A stretch of DNA of 59,809 nt, from positions 29,661-89,469 of the forward strand of contig CAJONG010000008.1 of the NCBI GenBank assembly GCA_905235845.1. The letters run 5' to 3'. This document shows positions 17,231-25,464 of the stretch, piece after piece. Made by a program: the position numbers and the translations under genes. Under the pieces are notes generated by a model. It saw only the letters and a program-made list of their open reading frames with translations, searched no databases and was not told the DNA's origin. This DNA comes from an uncultured Lachnospiraceae bacterium. Lineage in GTDB: Bacteria > Bacillota > Clostridia > Lachnospirales > Lachnospiraceae. Position 1 is the stretch's first letter; each line of letters begins with the position of its first letter.

Positions 17231-18379
17231 ATGAAAAAATTATTTAAGAAGGCATTAGCAGTACTCGGAGTAGCAACATTGGCTCTTGGAAGCTTGGCAG
17301 GATGTGGAGCAGCTAAAGAGGCAGAAACAATTAAAATTGGGCTTTGTATCCCGATCACAGGTAACATGCCGGACAGTGGCAAGTTAGCAACCTGGGGATC
17401 ACAGATGGCCGCTGATGAAATAAATGCAAAAGGTGGTGTACTTGGTAAAAAGGTTGAACTTGTATTTGAAGATGATAACAACAAAGGTGACAAGGCAGCA
17501 ACCGCAGTACAGAAATTAATTGATAAAGATAAGGTAGTAGCAATTGTGGGATCAGCTCATACAGTAGCAGCCCTTCCAATGGGACCTGTTTGTACACAGA
17601 ACAAGATTCCTCTTATTTCTCCCAACCCTACAAACGTTAAGATTACTTCAGTAGGTGGCGAGTACGTATTCCAGATTCAGTTTACAGACCCTGTTCAGGC
17701 AGCAGTACTTGCAGATTATACATATGACGACCTTAAGTATACCAAGGCAGCAGTTTTATATAACATTTCAAACGACTATCCCAAAGCACTTGCTGAAGCA
17801 TTTGTAGCTTCTTTTGAATCAAAGGGAGGTACGATCATTGCCAACGAAACATACAACGAAGGCGATACAGACTTTAAGGTTCAGTTGACCAAGATTAAGG
17901 AAGCAGATCCCGAAGTTATTCTTTTCCCTGACTTATATGCCAACGTTTCTCTTATCGTTAAGCAGGCAAGAGAAATGGGAATTACAGCACAGTTCATCGG
18001 CGGTGACGGATGGGCTAACCACAAGCTTATCGATATTGCAGGTGATGCAACGGAAGGGGCAATTTTAACTACATCAATGTCAGTTGAAGATCCCGATGAA
18101 AAAGTTCAGAAGTTCGTAAGCGATTACAAGGCTTTATACCAGGACGAACCCGCTAACACAAGTACGATGTTCTACGATGCAATGTATGTAATATGTGATG
18201 CAATTGAAAGAGCCGGAACAACAGACGGTGCCGCAATCAAGGAAGCTTTAAAGACAACAGACCTTGACTGCATTACAGGCAACATTACATTCGACGAAGA
18301 AAGACATGCTAACAAGGAAATTGTTATTGCACAGATTGAAAACGGATCATATAAATTCATAACAAAGAAAAAGCATTAA
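17231..18379 (+). CDS. LivK-type ABC substrate-binding lipoprotein
   Basis: A 382-residue periplasmic-binding-protein family member (Peripla_BP_6, the Leu/Ile/Val-amide-urea branch). A lipoprotein signal ends at LGSLAGCG, so the lipid-anchored Cys is about residue 25. The mature protein starts with TIKIGLCIPITGNMPDSGK and shows the family hallmark VAIVGSAHTVAALPMGPVC. Ligand cannot be predicted from sequence; branched-chain amino acids, amides or urea-like compounds are all possible. The gene uses ATT for Ile (about 21 ATT, 7 ATC and 3 ATA by hand count), unlike the flanking genes. A terminator-like hairpin follows it. Confidence 0.9.
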   Translation: MKKLFKKALAVLGVATLALGSLAGCGAAKEAETIKIGLCIPITGNMPDSGKLATWGSQMAADEINAKGGVLGKKVELVFEDDNNKGDKAATAVQKLIDKDKVVAIVGSAHTVAALPMGPVCTQNKIPLISPNPTNVKITSVGGEYVFQIQFTDPVQAAVLADYTYDDLKYTKAAVLYNISNDYPKALAEAFVASFESKGGTIIANETYNEGDTDFKVQLTKIKEADPEVILFPDLYANVSLIVKQAREMGITAQFIGGDGWANHKLIDIAGDATEGAILTTSMSVEDPDEKVQKFVSDYKALYQDEPANTSTMFYDAMYVICDAIERAGTTDGAAIKEALKTTDLDCITGNITFDEERHANKEIVIAQIENGSYKFITKKKH

Positions 18380-18395
18380 TTTTTAAAGCATAAGT

Positions 18396-18432
18396 AGGCA
18401 AGGGAGCCGGAAGTGCTCCCGCCTGCTTTTTT
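18396..18432 (+). terminator. Attenuating hairpin after the binding-protein gene
   Basis: GGGAGC/GCTCCC, extended by AGGC/GCCT with one mismatch, is followed by TTTTTT. It lies between the binding-protein gene and the first permease gene and probably lowers permease expression relative to the abundant binding protein. Confidence 0.7.
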
Positions 18433-18461
18433 ATTACTTTTTACTGGTGAGGTGAAAACCT

Positions 18462-19346
18462 ATGAAGATATTTATTCATCAGATTATAAATGGTTTTGCT
18501 CTTGGAAGCGTATATGCCCTTTTGGCAATAGGATATTCAATGGTTTACGGAATTATAAACCTCGTAAACTTTGCACATGGCAGTGTTTATATGGTTTCGG
18601 CCTTTATTGGATTGTTCCTGGCTACCAGATTAAGCCTTCCTTTTACCATGATTCTGATTATCGTAATGTTGGCTTCAGCATTTATTGGAATGAGTATTGA
18701 AAAAATCGCTTATAAACCTCTTAGGAACTCTCCTAAGGTTGCTCTTTTCATTACAGCAATCGGTATGTCAATGGTATTGGAAAACGGACTTCGAGTTAAC
18801 TTCCTTGCTGGACCTAACCCATGGCCCTTCCCCACAATCATTGAAACCGTTAACTATGAAATAGGCGGCGTATCTATCTCTAACCTTCAGATATTAACCT
18901 TCGCAGTAGTTGTCGTATGTACACTTTTGCTTCAGCTGTTTCTTTTTAAAACCAAGACCGGCTGTGCAATGAGAGTAGTATCTTACGACAAGGACGCTGC
19001 AGCTTTAATGGGAATAAACGTTAATAAAGTCATTTCTATAACCTTCGCAATCGGTTCAGGACTTGCAGGAGCTGCAGGTATCCTCGTTGGAATGATGTAT
19101 CCAAAGATTGATACTTTAATGGGTGTTATGCCCGGTCTTAAAGCTTTCATAGCCGCAATCATGGGTGGAATCGGTAATGTTCCTGCAGCAATGTTCAGCG
19201 GTATCTTCATAGGCTTTACCGAGGCTATGACCAAGGCTTATGTGTCATCGAGAATGTCAGATGCCATTTCCTTTATCATTTTAATAATTATTCTGATATT
19301 CAAGCCTGAAGGATTATTCGGAAAGAAAAAGATCGAGAAGGTGTAG
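18462..19346 (+). CDS. livH: LivH-type ABC permease
   Basis: A 294-residue permease with about eight membrane helices and the LivH landmarks GYSMVYGIINLVNFAHGSVY, then AMRVVSYDKDAAALMGINVN in the loop that couples to the ATPases and GIGNVPAAMFSG near the C terminus. It forms the channel dimer with the LivM-type protein ten bases downstream. GAGGTG lies upstream of the ATG. Confidence 0.93.
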   Translation: MKIFIHQIINGFALGSVYALLAIGYSMVYGIINLVNFAHGSVYMVSAFIGLFLATRLSLPFTMILIIVMLASAFIGMSIEKIAYKPLRNSPKVALFITAIGMSMVLENGLRVNFLAGPNPWPFPTIIETVNYEIGGVSISNLQILTFAVVVVCTLLLQLFLFKTKTGCAMRVVSYDKDAAALMGINVNKVISITFAIGSGLAGAAGILVGMMYPKIDTLMGVMPGLKAFIAAIMGGIGNVPAAMFSGIFIGFTEAMTKAYVSSRMSDAISFIILIIILIFKPEGLFGKKKIEKV

Positions 19347-19355
19347 GTAGTAAAT

Positions 19356-20342
19356 ATGAAGATAAAGAAAAAACTTATTATTCTAATATCTGTGCTGATT
19401 GCCTATGGATTACTTCAGGGACTGATCGCATTAGGAATTGTTGATAATTACTTTAGAAGAATACTTGTTTCCATAGGAATCAATATAATCATTGCGCTTT
19501 CACTTAACCTGATAGTTGGTATAACCGGACAGCTCAGTATGGGGCATGCGGCATTCATGTCAATTGGAGCCTATGCTTCGGCAGTTTCTTCGGTTGCACT
19601 ACACACTCCGTTAGTTGTTTCATTACTGATTGGTTGTATTGTATCGGGTATTATAGCAGCAATAGTCGGTTATCCAATATTAAGACTTAAGGGTGGATAC
19701 TTCTCAATGTGTACTCTTGGCTTTGGCGAAATTGTTAAGGTTGCTTTTCAAAACATTGACAGTCTCGGCGGCGCAAGAGGTTATACAGGAATTCCCGCAT
19801 CAGTAAATTTAACTTTCGTGTTTTTTTCAGTTGTAATTGTTTTCCTGATTGTTACTAACCTTGTTAATTCTTCTTTTGGACGTACATTACGTTCTGTCAA
19901 GGATAACGAGATTGCAACAGAAGCCATGGGAAATAAAGCACAGAACTATAAAATGCTTGGATTTATAACAGGTAGTATAATAGTTGCTTTTGCAGGTGGC
20001 CTTTATGCTCACTACATTACTTACATCGAACCTGCAATGTTTAACTACTCTAAATCAACAGAATTTTTAACCTTCATCGTACTTGGCGGTATCGGAAGTA
20101 ACACAGGATCAATCATCGGCTCTACAATACTTACCCTCATACCTGAGGTGCTTAGAAACATAAGCTCTGAACTTAATGAACTTAGAATGTTTATTTACGG
20201 CGTGATTATTATCATCATGATGATATTCAGACCCCAGGGACTTCTTGGAACAAACGAACTTACAATCGCCGGAATTAAGCGCTTTATTATAAAAGTTAAA
20301 TCTCGTTTTGCAGGAAAAAATAAAATTCAGAAGGAGGTTTAA
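19356..20342 (+). CDS. livM: LivM-type ABC permease
   Basis: A 328-residue permease with about nine to ten membrane helices. Landmarks are NLIVGITGQLSMGHAAFMSI and the coupling-loop region RTLRSVKDNEIATEAMGN, then FIVLGGIGSNTGSIIGS. It partners the LivH-type permease. The next gene, an ATPase, follows after three bases, behind AAGGAGG. Confidence 0.93.
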   Translation: MKIKKKLIILISVLIAYGLLQGLIALGIVDNYFRRILVSIGINIIIALSLNLIVGITGQLSMGHAAFMSIGAYASAVSSVALHTPLVVSLLIGCIVSGIIAAIVGYPILRLKGGYFSMCTLGFGEIVKVAFQNIDSLGGARGYTGIPASVNLTFVFFSVVIVFLIVTNLVNSSFGRTLRSVKDNEIATEAMGNKAQNYKMLGFITGSIIVAFAGGLYAHYITYIEPAMFNYSKSTEFLTFIVLGGIGSNTGSIIGSTILTLIPEVLRNISSELNELRMFIYGVIIIIMMIFRPQGLLGTNELTIAGIKRFIIKVKSRFAGKNKIQKEV

Positions 20343-20345
20343 ATT

Positions 20346-21143
20346 ATGAGTTTGCTGGAAGCTAAAAACATAACCATAAGATTCGGCGGATTAACAGCAG
20401 TAAGTAATTTTAATCTGACTATTGATGATAATGAACTTGTTGGACTTATCGGACCTAATGGTGCCGGAAAAACCACAATTTTTAATATGCTGACAGGCGT
20501 ATACAAGCCTACAGAGGGAGCTATATTTTTTGACGGTAACAGAGTGGATGGTCTTCCTACCTACGAGATTAACCGTAGAAAGATGGCAAGAACCTTCCAA
20601 AACATCAGACTTTTCGGTGATATGACCGTTGTGGAGAACGTTCTTGTTTCGTGCAACCACGCTACTAAGTATAACCTGTTTGACGCAATCTTAAGGACCA
20701 AAAAGTTTTATGACGAAGAAGCACTGCTTCGAGAAGATGCGATTAAGTTACTTAAGATATTCGGAATAGATGATAAAGCAGATACTCTTGCTAAAAACCT
20801 TCCTTATGGAGAACAGAGAAAACTTGAAATCGTTCGAGCTCTGGCTTCAAAACCCAAACTCCTGCTGCTGGATGAGCCTGCAGCAGGAATGAACCCCAAT
20901 GAAACCGCTGATCTTGCATTGCTTATTAAGAAAATAAGGGAAGAGTTCAAGATAGCAATTCTTCTTATTGAGCATGACATGAAGCTTGTAATGGGAATAT
21001 GCGACAGAGTAGCAGTAGTTTCTTTTGGTAAAACACTTGTAATTGATAAACCGGAAGTTGTTACACAGAACCCCAAGGTAATTGAAGCTTATCTTGGAAC
21101 CGAAAACGGTGGTATTACCCGAGAAAAAAAAATAAGAGACTAA
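20346..21143 (+). CDS. livG: LivG-type ABC ATPase
   Basis: A 265-residue ATPase with Walker A GPNGAGKTTIFN, a divergent signature PYGEQRKLEIVRAL, Walker B LLLLDEPAAGMNP, the switch His in LLIEHDMKLV and the LivG-specific insert between the Q loop and the signature. It energises the importer with the LivF-type ATPase. The ribosome site AAGGAGG lies just upstream of the ATG. Confidence 0.94.
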   Translation: MSLLEAKNITIRFGGLTAVSNFNLTIDDNELVGLIGPNGAGKTTIFNMLTGVYKPTEGAIFFDGNRVDGLPTYEINRRKMARTFQNIRLFGDMTVVENVLVSCNHATKYNLFDAILRTKKFYDEEALLREDAIKLLKIFGIDDKADTLAKNLPYGEQRKLEIVRALASKPKLLLLDEPAAGMNPNETADLALLIKKIREEFKIAILLIEHDMKLVMGICDRVAVVSFGKTLVIDKPEVVTQNPKVIEAYLGTENGGITREKKIRD

Positions 21144-21156
21144 GGAGATTATTTCT

Positions 21157-21873
21157 ATGCAGGAAACATTATTAAAAGTTGAAAATGTAGACCTGTTTTA
21201 CGGATCGATTCAAGCGCTGCATCAGATAAGCTTTGAAGTTAAAAAGGGAGAAATAGTATCTTTAATCGGCGCTAACGGTGCAGGAAAAACAAGCACCCTA
21301 CGAGCAATTTCATCTCTTGAAAAAATCAAAAACGGAACTATTGAATATAAAGGACATAAGCTTGAACATACTCCAAGCTACGCAATCGTATCAATGGGAA
21401 TATGTCACGTTCCTGAAGGACGTCATGTGTTCGGTGAGCTTTCAGTACTTGATAATCTTAAAATGGGTGCTTTCTTACGAAACGACCGTGATGAAATCAG
21501 AAAAGATTTACTTAATGTTTATTCGATATTCCCAAGACTTCAGGAAAGACAGGAACAGATTTCATCAACACTAAGCGGTGGCGAGCAGCAGATGCTTGCT
21601 ATTGCAAGGGCAATGATGGGACGCCCCGAGTTATTAATTCTTGATGAGCCTTCGATGGGTCTTGCACCTCAGATTATTGATCAGATTTTAAAAACAATCG
21701 TTGATATTAATGCTAAGGGAACAACGGTATTGCTCGTAGAACAGAATGCTAACGCTGCACTTGCAATATCTGATTATGCATACGTTCTTGAAACAGGGCG
21801 AATTGTAATGGAAGGAGATGCAGGTAAGCTTCTCTCAGACGACAGCGTTAAGAAAGCATACTTAGGGGGTTAA
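21157..21873 (+). CDS. livF: LivF-type ABC ATPase
   Basis: A 238-residue ATPase with Walker A GANGAGKTSTLR, signature LSGGEQQMLAIARAMM, Walker B LLILDEPSMGLAP and switch region LLVEQNANAALAI. The length and the EPSMGLAP sequence are typical of LivF. It sits 13 bases after the LivG-type gene and one base before the hydrolase gene. Confidence 0.94.
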   Translation: MQETLLKVENVDLFYGSIQALHQISFEVKKGEIVSLIGANGAGKTSTLRAISSLEKIKNGTIEYKGHKLEHTPSYAIVSMGICHVPEGRHVFGELSVLDNLKMGAFLRNDRDEIRKDLLNVYSIFPRLQERQEQISSTLSGGEQQMLAIARAMMGRPELLILDEPSMGLAPQIIDQILKTIVDINAKGTTVLLVEQNANAALAISDYAYVLETGRIVMEGDAGKLLSDDSVKKAYLGG

Positions 21874-21874
21874 C

Positions 21875-22576
21875 ATGAAGAATACGACAAAATCCGCACT
21901 GATTGTAATTGATATGGAGAATGGGTTTGTAGATAGAGAATCAGTGCATTGCATAAAAATGGCAAAAGAAAGCATTCCCGCCTGCGTAAGAACGGTTGAG
22001 AATGCAAGAAGAAAAAATATACCTGTGTTCTTTGTAAAGCGCATTTACAGGGAAGACGGAAGCGACGTTGAACTTACAAGATACGAAGGCTGGAAAAACG
22101 GCGGAAGATCAATGAGCCCCGGAAGCCACGGATATAACAGCGCTGAGCAGGTTGAGGGATTAAAACCTAAAAAGGGTGACTATACGATAATTAAGCCAAG
22201 ATGGAGTGCTTTTTTCCATACCGAACTTGACTTAATATTACGCCGCCTCAGAGTTGAAAACGTAATTTTAATCGGTACTACCACACCTAACTGTATAAGA
22301 ACTTCGGCATATGATGCCAATGCACTGGAATATAACGTTGTAATTGTTGAGGATGCCTGTTCATCAGCTACAGCGGAAATACAGGAAGCTAACATTGCGG
22401 ATCTAAGGCGAATGGGAGCTATAATCCTAAGCTCTGAAGAATTTGACGATTATGATGCTAACACAGTATTTCCACAGCATGACAAGATTCTTCGTGAGAT
22501 GGATGAAAACGGTATCGCTCCCGAAAAATACATCGAGCTTCAGGATGGAACATATGCTTCCATCGACAGATGGTAA
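21875..22576 (+). CDS. Isochorismatase-family cysteine hydrolase
   Basis: A 233-residue alpha/beta hydrolase of the isochorismatase superfamily. The triad is visible: Asp13 in ALIVIDMENGF, Lys107 in TIIKPRWSAF and Cys140 in GTTTPNCIRTSAYDA. A cis-peptide TTTP precedes the Cys, as in ureidoacrylate, biuret and N-carbamoyl amide hydrolases. Position directly behind the importer and under a PucR regulator suggests that it cleaves an amide or carbamoyl compound brought in by that importer. The exact substrate is not predictable. Confidence 0.85.
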   Translation: MKNTTKSALIVIDMENGFVDRESVHCIKMAKESIPACVRTVENARRKNIPVFFVKRIYREDGSDVELTRYEGWKNGGRSMSPGSHGYNSAEQVEGLKPKKGDYTIIKPRWSAFFHTELDLILRRLRVENVILIGTTTPNCIRTSAYDANALEYNVVIVEDACSSATAEIQEANIADLRRMGAIILSSEEFDDYDANTVFPQHDKILREMDENGIAPEKYIELQDGTYASIDRW

Positions 22577-22592
22577 AGAGAGGACTGGTTAT

Positions 22593-23141
22593 ATGAAAGA
22601 TTATCTTGATTTATTTCTCATATTTGCAAGAATCGGAGGCTTAACCTTTGGTGGTGGCTATGCAATGCTTCCTATGCTTAAAAAAGAAGTTGTTGAAAAC
22701 CGTGGTTGGGCAACCGAGGAGGAACTCCTTGACTATTATGCAATCGGTCAGTGTACTCCCGGCATTATAGCCGTAAACACTGCAACCTTTATCGGTTACA
22801 AAACAAAGGGTATTCTCGGAGGAATTGTAGCAACTCTCGGAGTAGTTGCTCCTTCGGTTGTGATCATTACTCTCATTGCTCTTTTCTTACAGAATTTTGC
22901 AGATATTACCATCGTTAAACATGCTTTTGCAGGAATCAGCGTATGTGTATGTGTGCTCATTTTTGACGCTATTCTTTCACTTGGCAAGAAATCGCTTAAA
23001 AATATATTCTCATGGGTGGTATTTTCTCTTGTAATAGCTATATCCCTGGTATTTGACATTTCACCAATCTTTGTAGTTATTCTTGCGGGAATTGCAGGAG
23101 TAATCTATACCCGGATAAAGAAAACAAAGGAGGTAAAATAA
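22593..23141 (+). CDS. Short-chain ChrA-family transporter, first subunit
   Basis: A 182-residue membrane protein starting MKDYLDLFLIFARIGGLTFGGGYAM (read in two parts), with the ChrA landmarks FGGGYAMLPML and GQCTPGIIAVNTATFIGY. Short ChrA proteins work as pairs, and the second half is the next gene. The family exports chromate in some bacteria, but most Clostridia members have no tested substrate. The ATG at 22593 was chosen because AAAGAGAGGA lies upstream; a longer frame from 22443 would overlap the hydrolase gene. Confidence 0.85.
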   Translation: MKDYLDLFLIFARIGGLTFGGGYAMLPMLKKEVVENRGWATEEELLDYYAIGQCTPGIIAVNTATFIGYKTKGILGGIVATLGVVAPSVVIITLIALFLQNFADITIVKHAFAGISVCVCVLIFDAILSLGKKSLKNIFSWVVFSLVIAISLVFDISPIFVVILAGIAGVIYTRIKKTKEVK

Positions 23142-23705
23142 ATGATTTTCTTACAGCTTTTGTTTGAATTTTTTAAAGCAGGCCTTTTTGCGGTAGGAGG
23201 CGGACTTGCAACCCTTCCTTTTCTTTTTGATATATCTGCCAAGACCGGATGGTTTTCAACACAGGATATTATGAACCTGATTGCTATTTCGGAATCAACT
23301 CCCGGTCCTCTGGGCGTTAACATGGCTACTTACGCAGGTGTAGTTACTACCGGAGTTGCAGGCGGACTTGTGGCAACAATCGGCCTTATATTACCTTCAA
23401 TCGTTATTATTGAAATTATCGCAACAATCCTTGAAAAGTTTAAAAATGCCAAGATAGTTCAGGCTATCTTTTCGGGATTAAGACCCGCATCAACAGGACT
23501 TATTACAGTGGCAGGTCTTATGGTTGCCAAGGTCGCTTTATTAAATATTGAGCTTTTTAGCGAAACGGGAAAGATTACCGATTTATTCTCTATATTCTCT
23601 ATAATTCTTGCAGTATTAATCTATGCAGGACTTAAGAAGTTTAAAAAGCATCCTGTTATTTACATTGCCATTGCTGCAGCTGCAGGTATCTTATTACAGT
23701 TATAA
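23142..23705 (+). CDS. Short-chain ChrA-family transporter, second subunit
   Basis: A 187-residue membrane protein beginning immediately after the stop codon of its partner. Landmarks are AVGGGLATLPFLFDI and ISESTPGPLGVNMATYAGV, the paired repeat motif of ChrA. About five to six membrane segments. The two proteins presumably form an antiparallel heterodimer. What ion or acid they move here is unknown; export of a product of the hydrolase is one possibility. Confidence 0.85.
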   Translation: MIFLQLLFEFFKAGLFAVGGGLATLPFLFDISAKTGWFSTQDIMNLIAISESTPGPLGVNMATYAGVVTTGVAGGLVATIGLILPSIVIIEIIATILEKFKNAKIVQAIFSGLRPASTGLITVAGLMVAKVALLNIELFSETGKITDLFSIFSIILAVLIYAGLKKFKKHPVIYIAIAAAAGILLQL

Positions 23706-23718
23706 AGGAGTGATTGCT

Positions 23719-24354
23719 GTGAAAAATTATATTATTACAATTTCGAGGGGTCTTGGAAGCGGTGGAAGTCATATTGCTCGAATACTGTCAGAGGAGCTTG
23801 GTATACCATACTACGATGAAGAAATATTGCAGATGGCATCAGACTACAGTGGTATTAATGAAAGCTTCTTTTTCGAAGCCAATGAGAAGATAAAGAGGGG
23901 AACCATCAACTTAAATACTACAAAGGGTGTATACAACAGTAACCTTTATAAGATTGGTGACCAGATGTACCTGTCGAATGAAAACCTGTTTAACTTCCAG
24001 GCTGTTATTATTAAGAATCTTGCAATCGAAGACAAAGTATCTTGCATCATTGTTGGTAAGGCTGCCAATCACATAATAGGAAGTCTTAAAAACGTTGTTA
24101 AGATTAATATTCAGGCACCGCTTGAGTACTGCGTCAAAAATATAGTTGAGAGAAGATTAATCGATCCCAAGACAGCAAGGGAATTAATTATTAAAACCGA
24201 CAAGTACAGAACCAACTACTATAAGTACTATACCGGTAAGGACTGGCTTGATCCGAGGGAATATGACATGTCATTAAACACAGCGTTCCTGGGTGAGGAA
24301 TACTCGGCGAAACTGATTATTGACCTGCTTAAAAAGAGAGGTCTGATTGAATAA
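23719..24354 (+). CDS. Cytidylate-kinase-like protein
   Basis: A 211-residue protein of the cytidylate kinase-like (Cytidylate_kin2) family: N-terminal P-loop variant ISRGLGSGGSHIARILSEEL in place of GxxGxGK, then GIPYYDEEIL, and a C-terminal RYRTNYYKYYTGKDW-like lid (TDKYRTNYYKYYTGKDW). Members occur next to transporters in Clostridia and their substrate is unproven. I use the GTG at 23719 behind AAAGGAG. A terminator follows, so it is the last gene of the liv unit. Confidence 0.75.
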   Translation: MKNYIITISRGLGSGGSHIARILSEELGIPYYDEEILQMASDYSGINESFFFEANEKIKRGTINLNTTKGVYNSNLYKIGDQMYLSNENLFNFQAVIIKNLAIEDKVSCIIVGKAANHIIGSLKNVVKINIQAPLEYCVKNIVERRLIDPKTARELIIKTDKYRTNYYKYYTGKDWLDPREYDMSLNTAFLGEEYSAKLIIDLLKKRGLIE

Positions 24355-24367
24355 TATAAACTTACGG

Positions 24368-24395
24368 GATGCCCTTAAAAAGGGCATCTTTTGTT
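24368..24395 (+). terminator. Intrinsic terminator of the liv/hydrolase operon
   Basis: GATGCCCTT/AAGGGCATC with a three-base A loop is followed by TTTTGTTT. It ends the plus-strand operon 14 bases after the last stop codon. Confidence 0.9.
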
Positions 24396-24477
24396 TGACA
24401 ATTTTGTAACAGAAAGATTTTGCCGAATATAAATTAATTATTCAAAACTTATTTAAATACCGGTCGGATACATTATG

Positions 24478-24507
24478 TTGTTAATTTGCTCTACAGTATG
24501 GTAAAAT
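24478..24507 (+). promoter_or_regulatory. Promoter giving a leaderless or nearly leaderless exonuclease transcript
   Basis: TTGTTA (24478-24483), an 18-base spacer and TAAAAT (24502-24507). The expected start point falls at about 24513, next to the ATG at 24514, and no Shine-Dalgarno sequence is present. Confidence 0.45.
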
Positions 24508-24513
24508 TGTGGA

Positions 24514-25464
24514 ATGAATTATATTATTTTTGATCTGGAATGGAATCAGGCTTCACACGGAGAGAACGACAGAGAGGAAAAACTGCCGTTTGAAATAGTT
24601 GAGATCGGGGCAGTCAAGCTCAATGAGAACAGAGATATGGTCTCTGAATTCTCCAAGCTTATCAAGCCTCAGGTCTATCATGAGATGCACTTCATCACTA
24701 GCCGTCTGGTGCACCTTCAGATGGAAGAGCTGCAGAAGGGTGACACTTTTCCCGTAGTCATGAAGCAGTTCCTTGAATGGTGCGGGGATGATCCCCTATT
24801 CTGCACATGGGGAGCTTTAGATCTGTTAGAGCTGCAGCGTAATATGGCATTCTACGATATGGAGCCTCTCTCGGACGGACCGATAAAGTACTATGATATC
24901 CAGAAGCTCTTCAGTCTGGCTTATGAAGACGGTAAGAGTCGCAAGGCCTTGGAGGATGCGATAGATATGATGAATATCCATAAGGATATTCCCTTCCACA
25001 GAGCCTTTTCCGATGCCTATTACACCGCCAAGATATTCGATAAGATCGAGGATCCGGATGTCCTTGAGAAATTCTCCTTTGATACCTTCAATGTACCGGT
25101 TGATAAGGAGCATGAAGTACATATAGTCTTCAGTGATTATGACAAGTATATCAGCAGAGCCTTTGATAACCGCAGCCAGCTTTTAAGCTGCAGGGATGTC
25201 ACGCAGACCGTATGCTATAAGTGTAATCGCACGATCAAGAAGAAGATCCCCTGGTTTTCATCCAACGGGAAGCACTACTATGCCGTAAGCAGTTGTATCA
25301 GACACGGGCTTATGAAGAGCAAGATACGCATACGCAAGGCCGAGGGAGGCGGAGTGTATGCGGTCAAGACCGATAAATACATTACCAGGGACGATTACAA
25401 AAAGCTGTTGGAAAAGCGTGATGACATACTCCTTCAGAAGAAGCTTAAAAAAGAGGAGCTATGA
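24514..25464 (+). CDS. DEDDh 3'-5' exonuclease with C-terminal zinc-ribbon-like segment
   Basis: A 316-residue protein of the RNase T/DnaQ-type exonuclease fold. Asp7 and Glu9 in IIFDLEWNQ, Asp103 in GALDLL, and His162 with Asp167 in FHRAFSDAYYTAK form the two-metal site. The C-terminal third has a CYKC pair (Cys234, Cys237) and a later CIRH pair (Cys261, His264), which could bind zinc and help hold nucleic acid. Similar proteins in Clostridia are annotated as KapD/ERI-like exonucleases of unknown target. It runs against the replication direction. Its TGA overlaps the dacA ATG. Confidence 0.85.
   Translation: MNYIIFDLEWNQASHGENDREEKLPFEIVEIGAVKLNENRDMVSEFSKLIKPQVYHEMHFITSRLVHLQMEELQKGDTFPVVMKQFLEWCGDDPLFCTWGALDLLELQRNMAFYDMEPLSDGPIKYYDIQKLFSLAYEDGKSRKALEDAIDMMNIHKDIPFHRAFSDAYYTAKIFDKIEDPDVLEKFSFDTFNVPVDKEHEVHIVFSDYDKYISRAFDNRSQLLSCRDVTQTVCYKCNRTIKKKIPWFSSNGKHYYAVSSCIRHGLMKSKIRIRKAEGGGVYAVKTDKYITRDDYKKLLEKRDDILLQKKLKKEEL

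Noticed and set aside
23622-23718. N-terminal extension of the cytidylate-kinase-like protein into the ChrA gene
   Set aside because: It overlaps the preceding gene, and the GTG at 23719 has a clear AAAGGAG.
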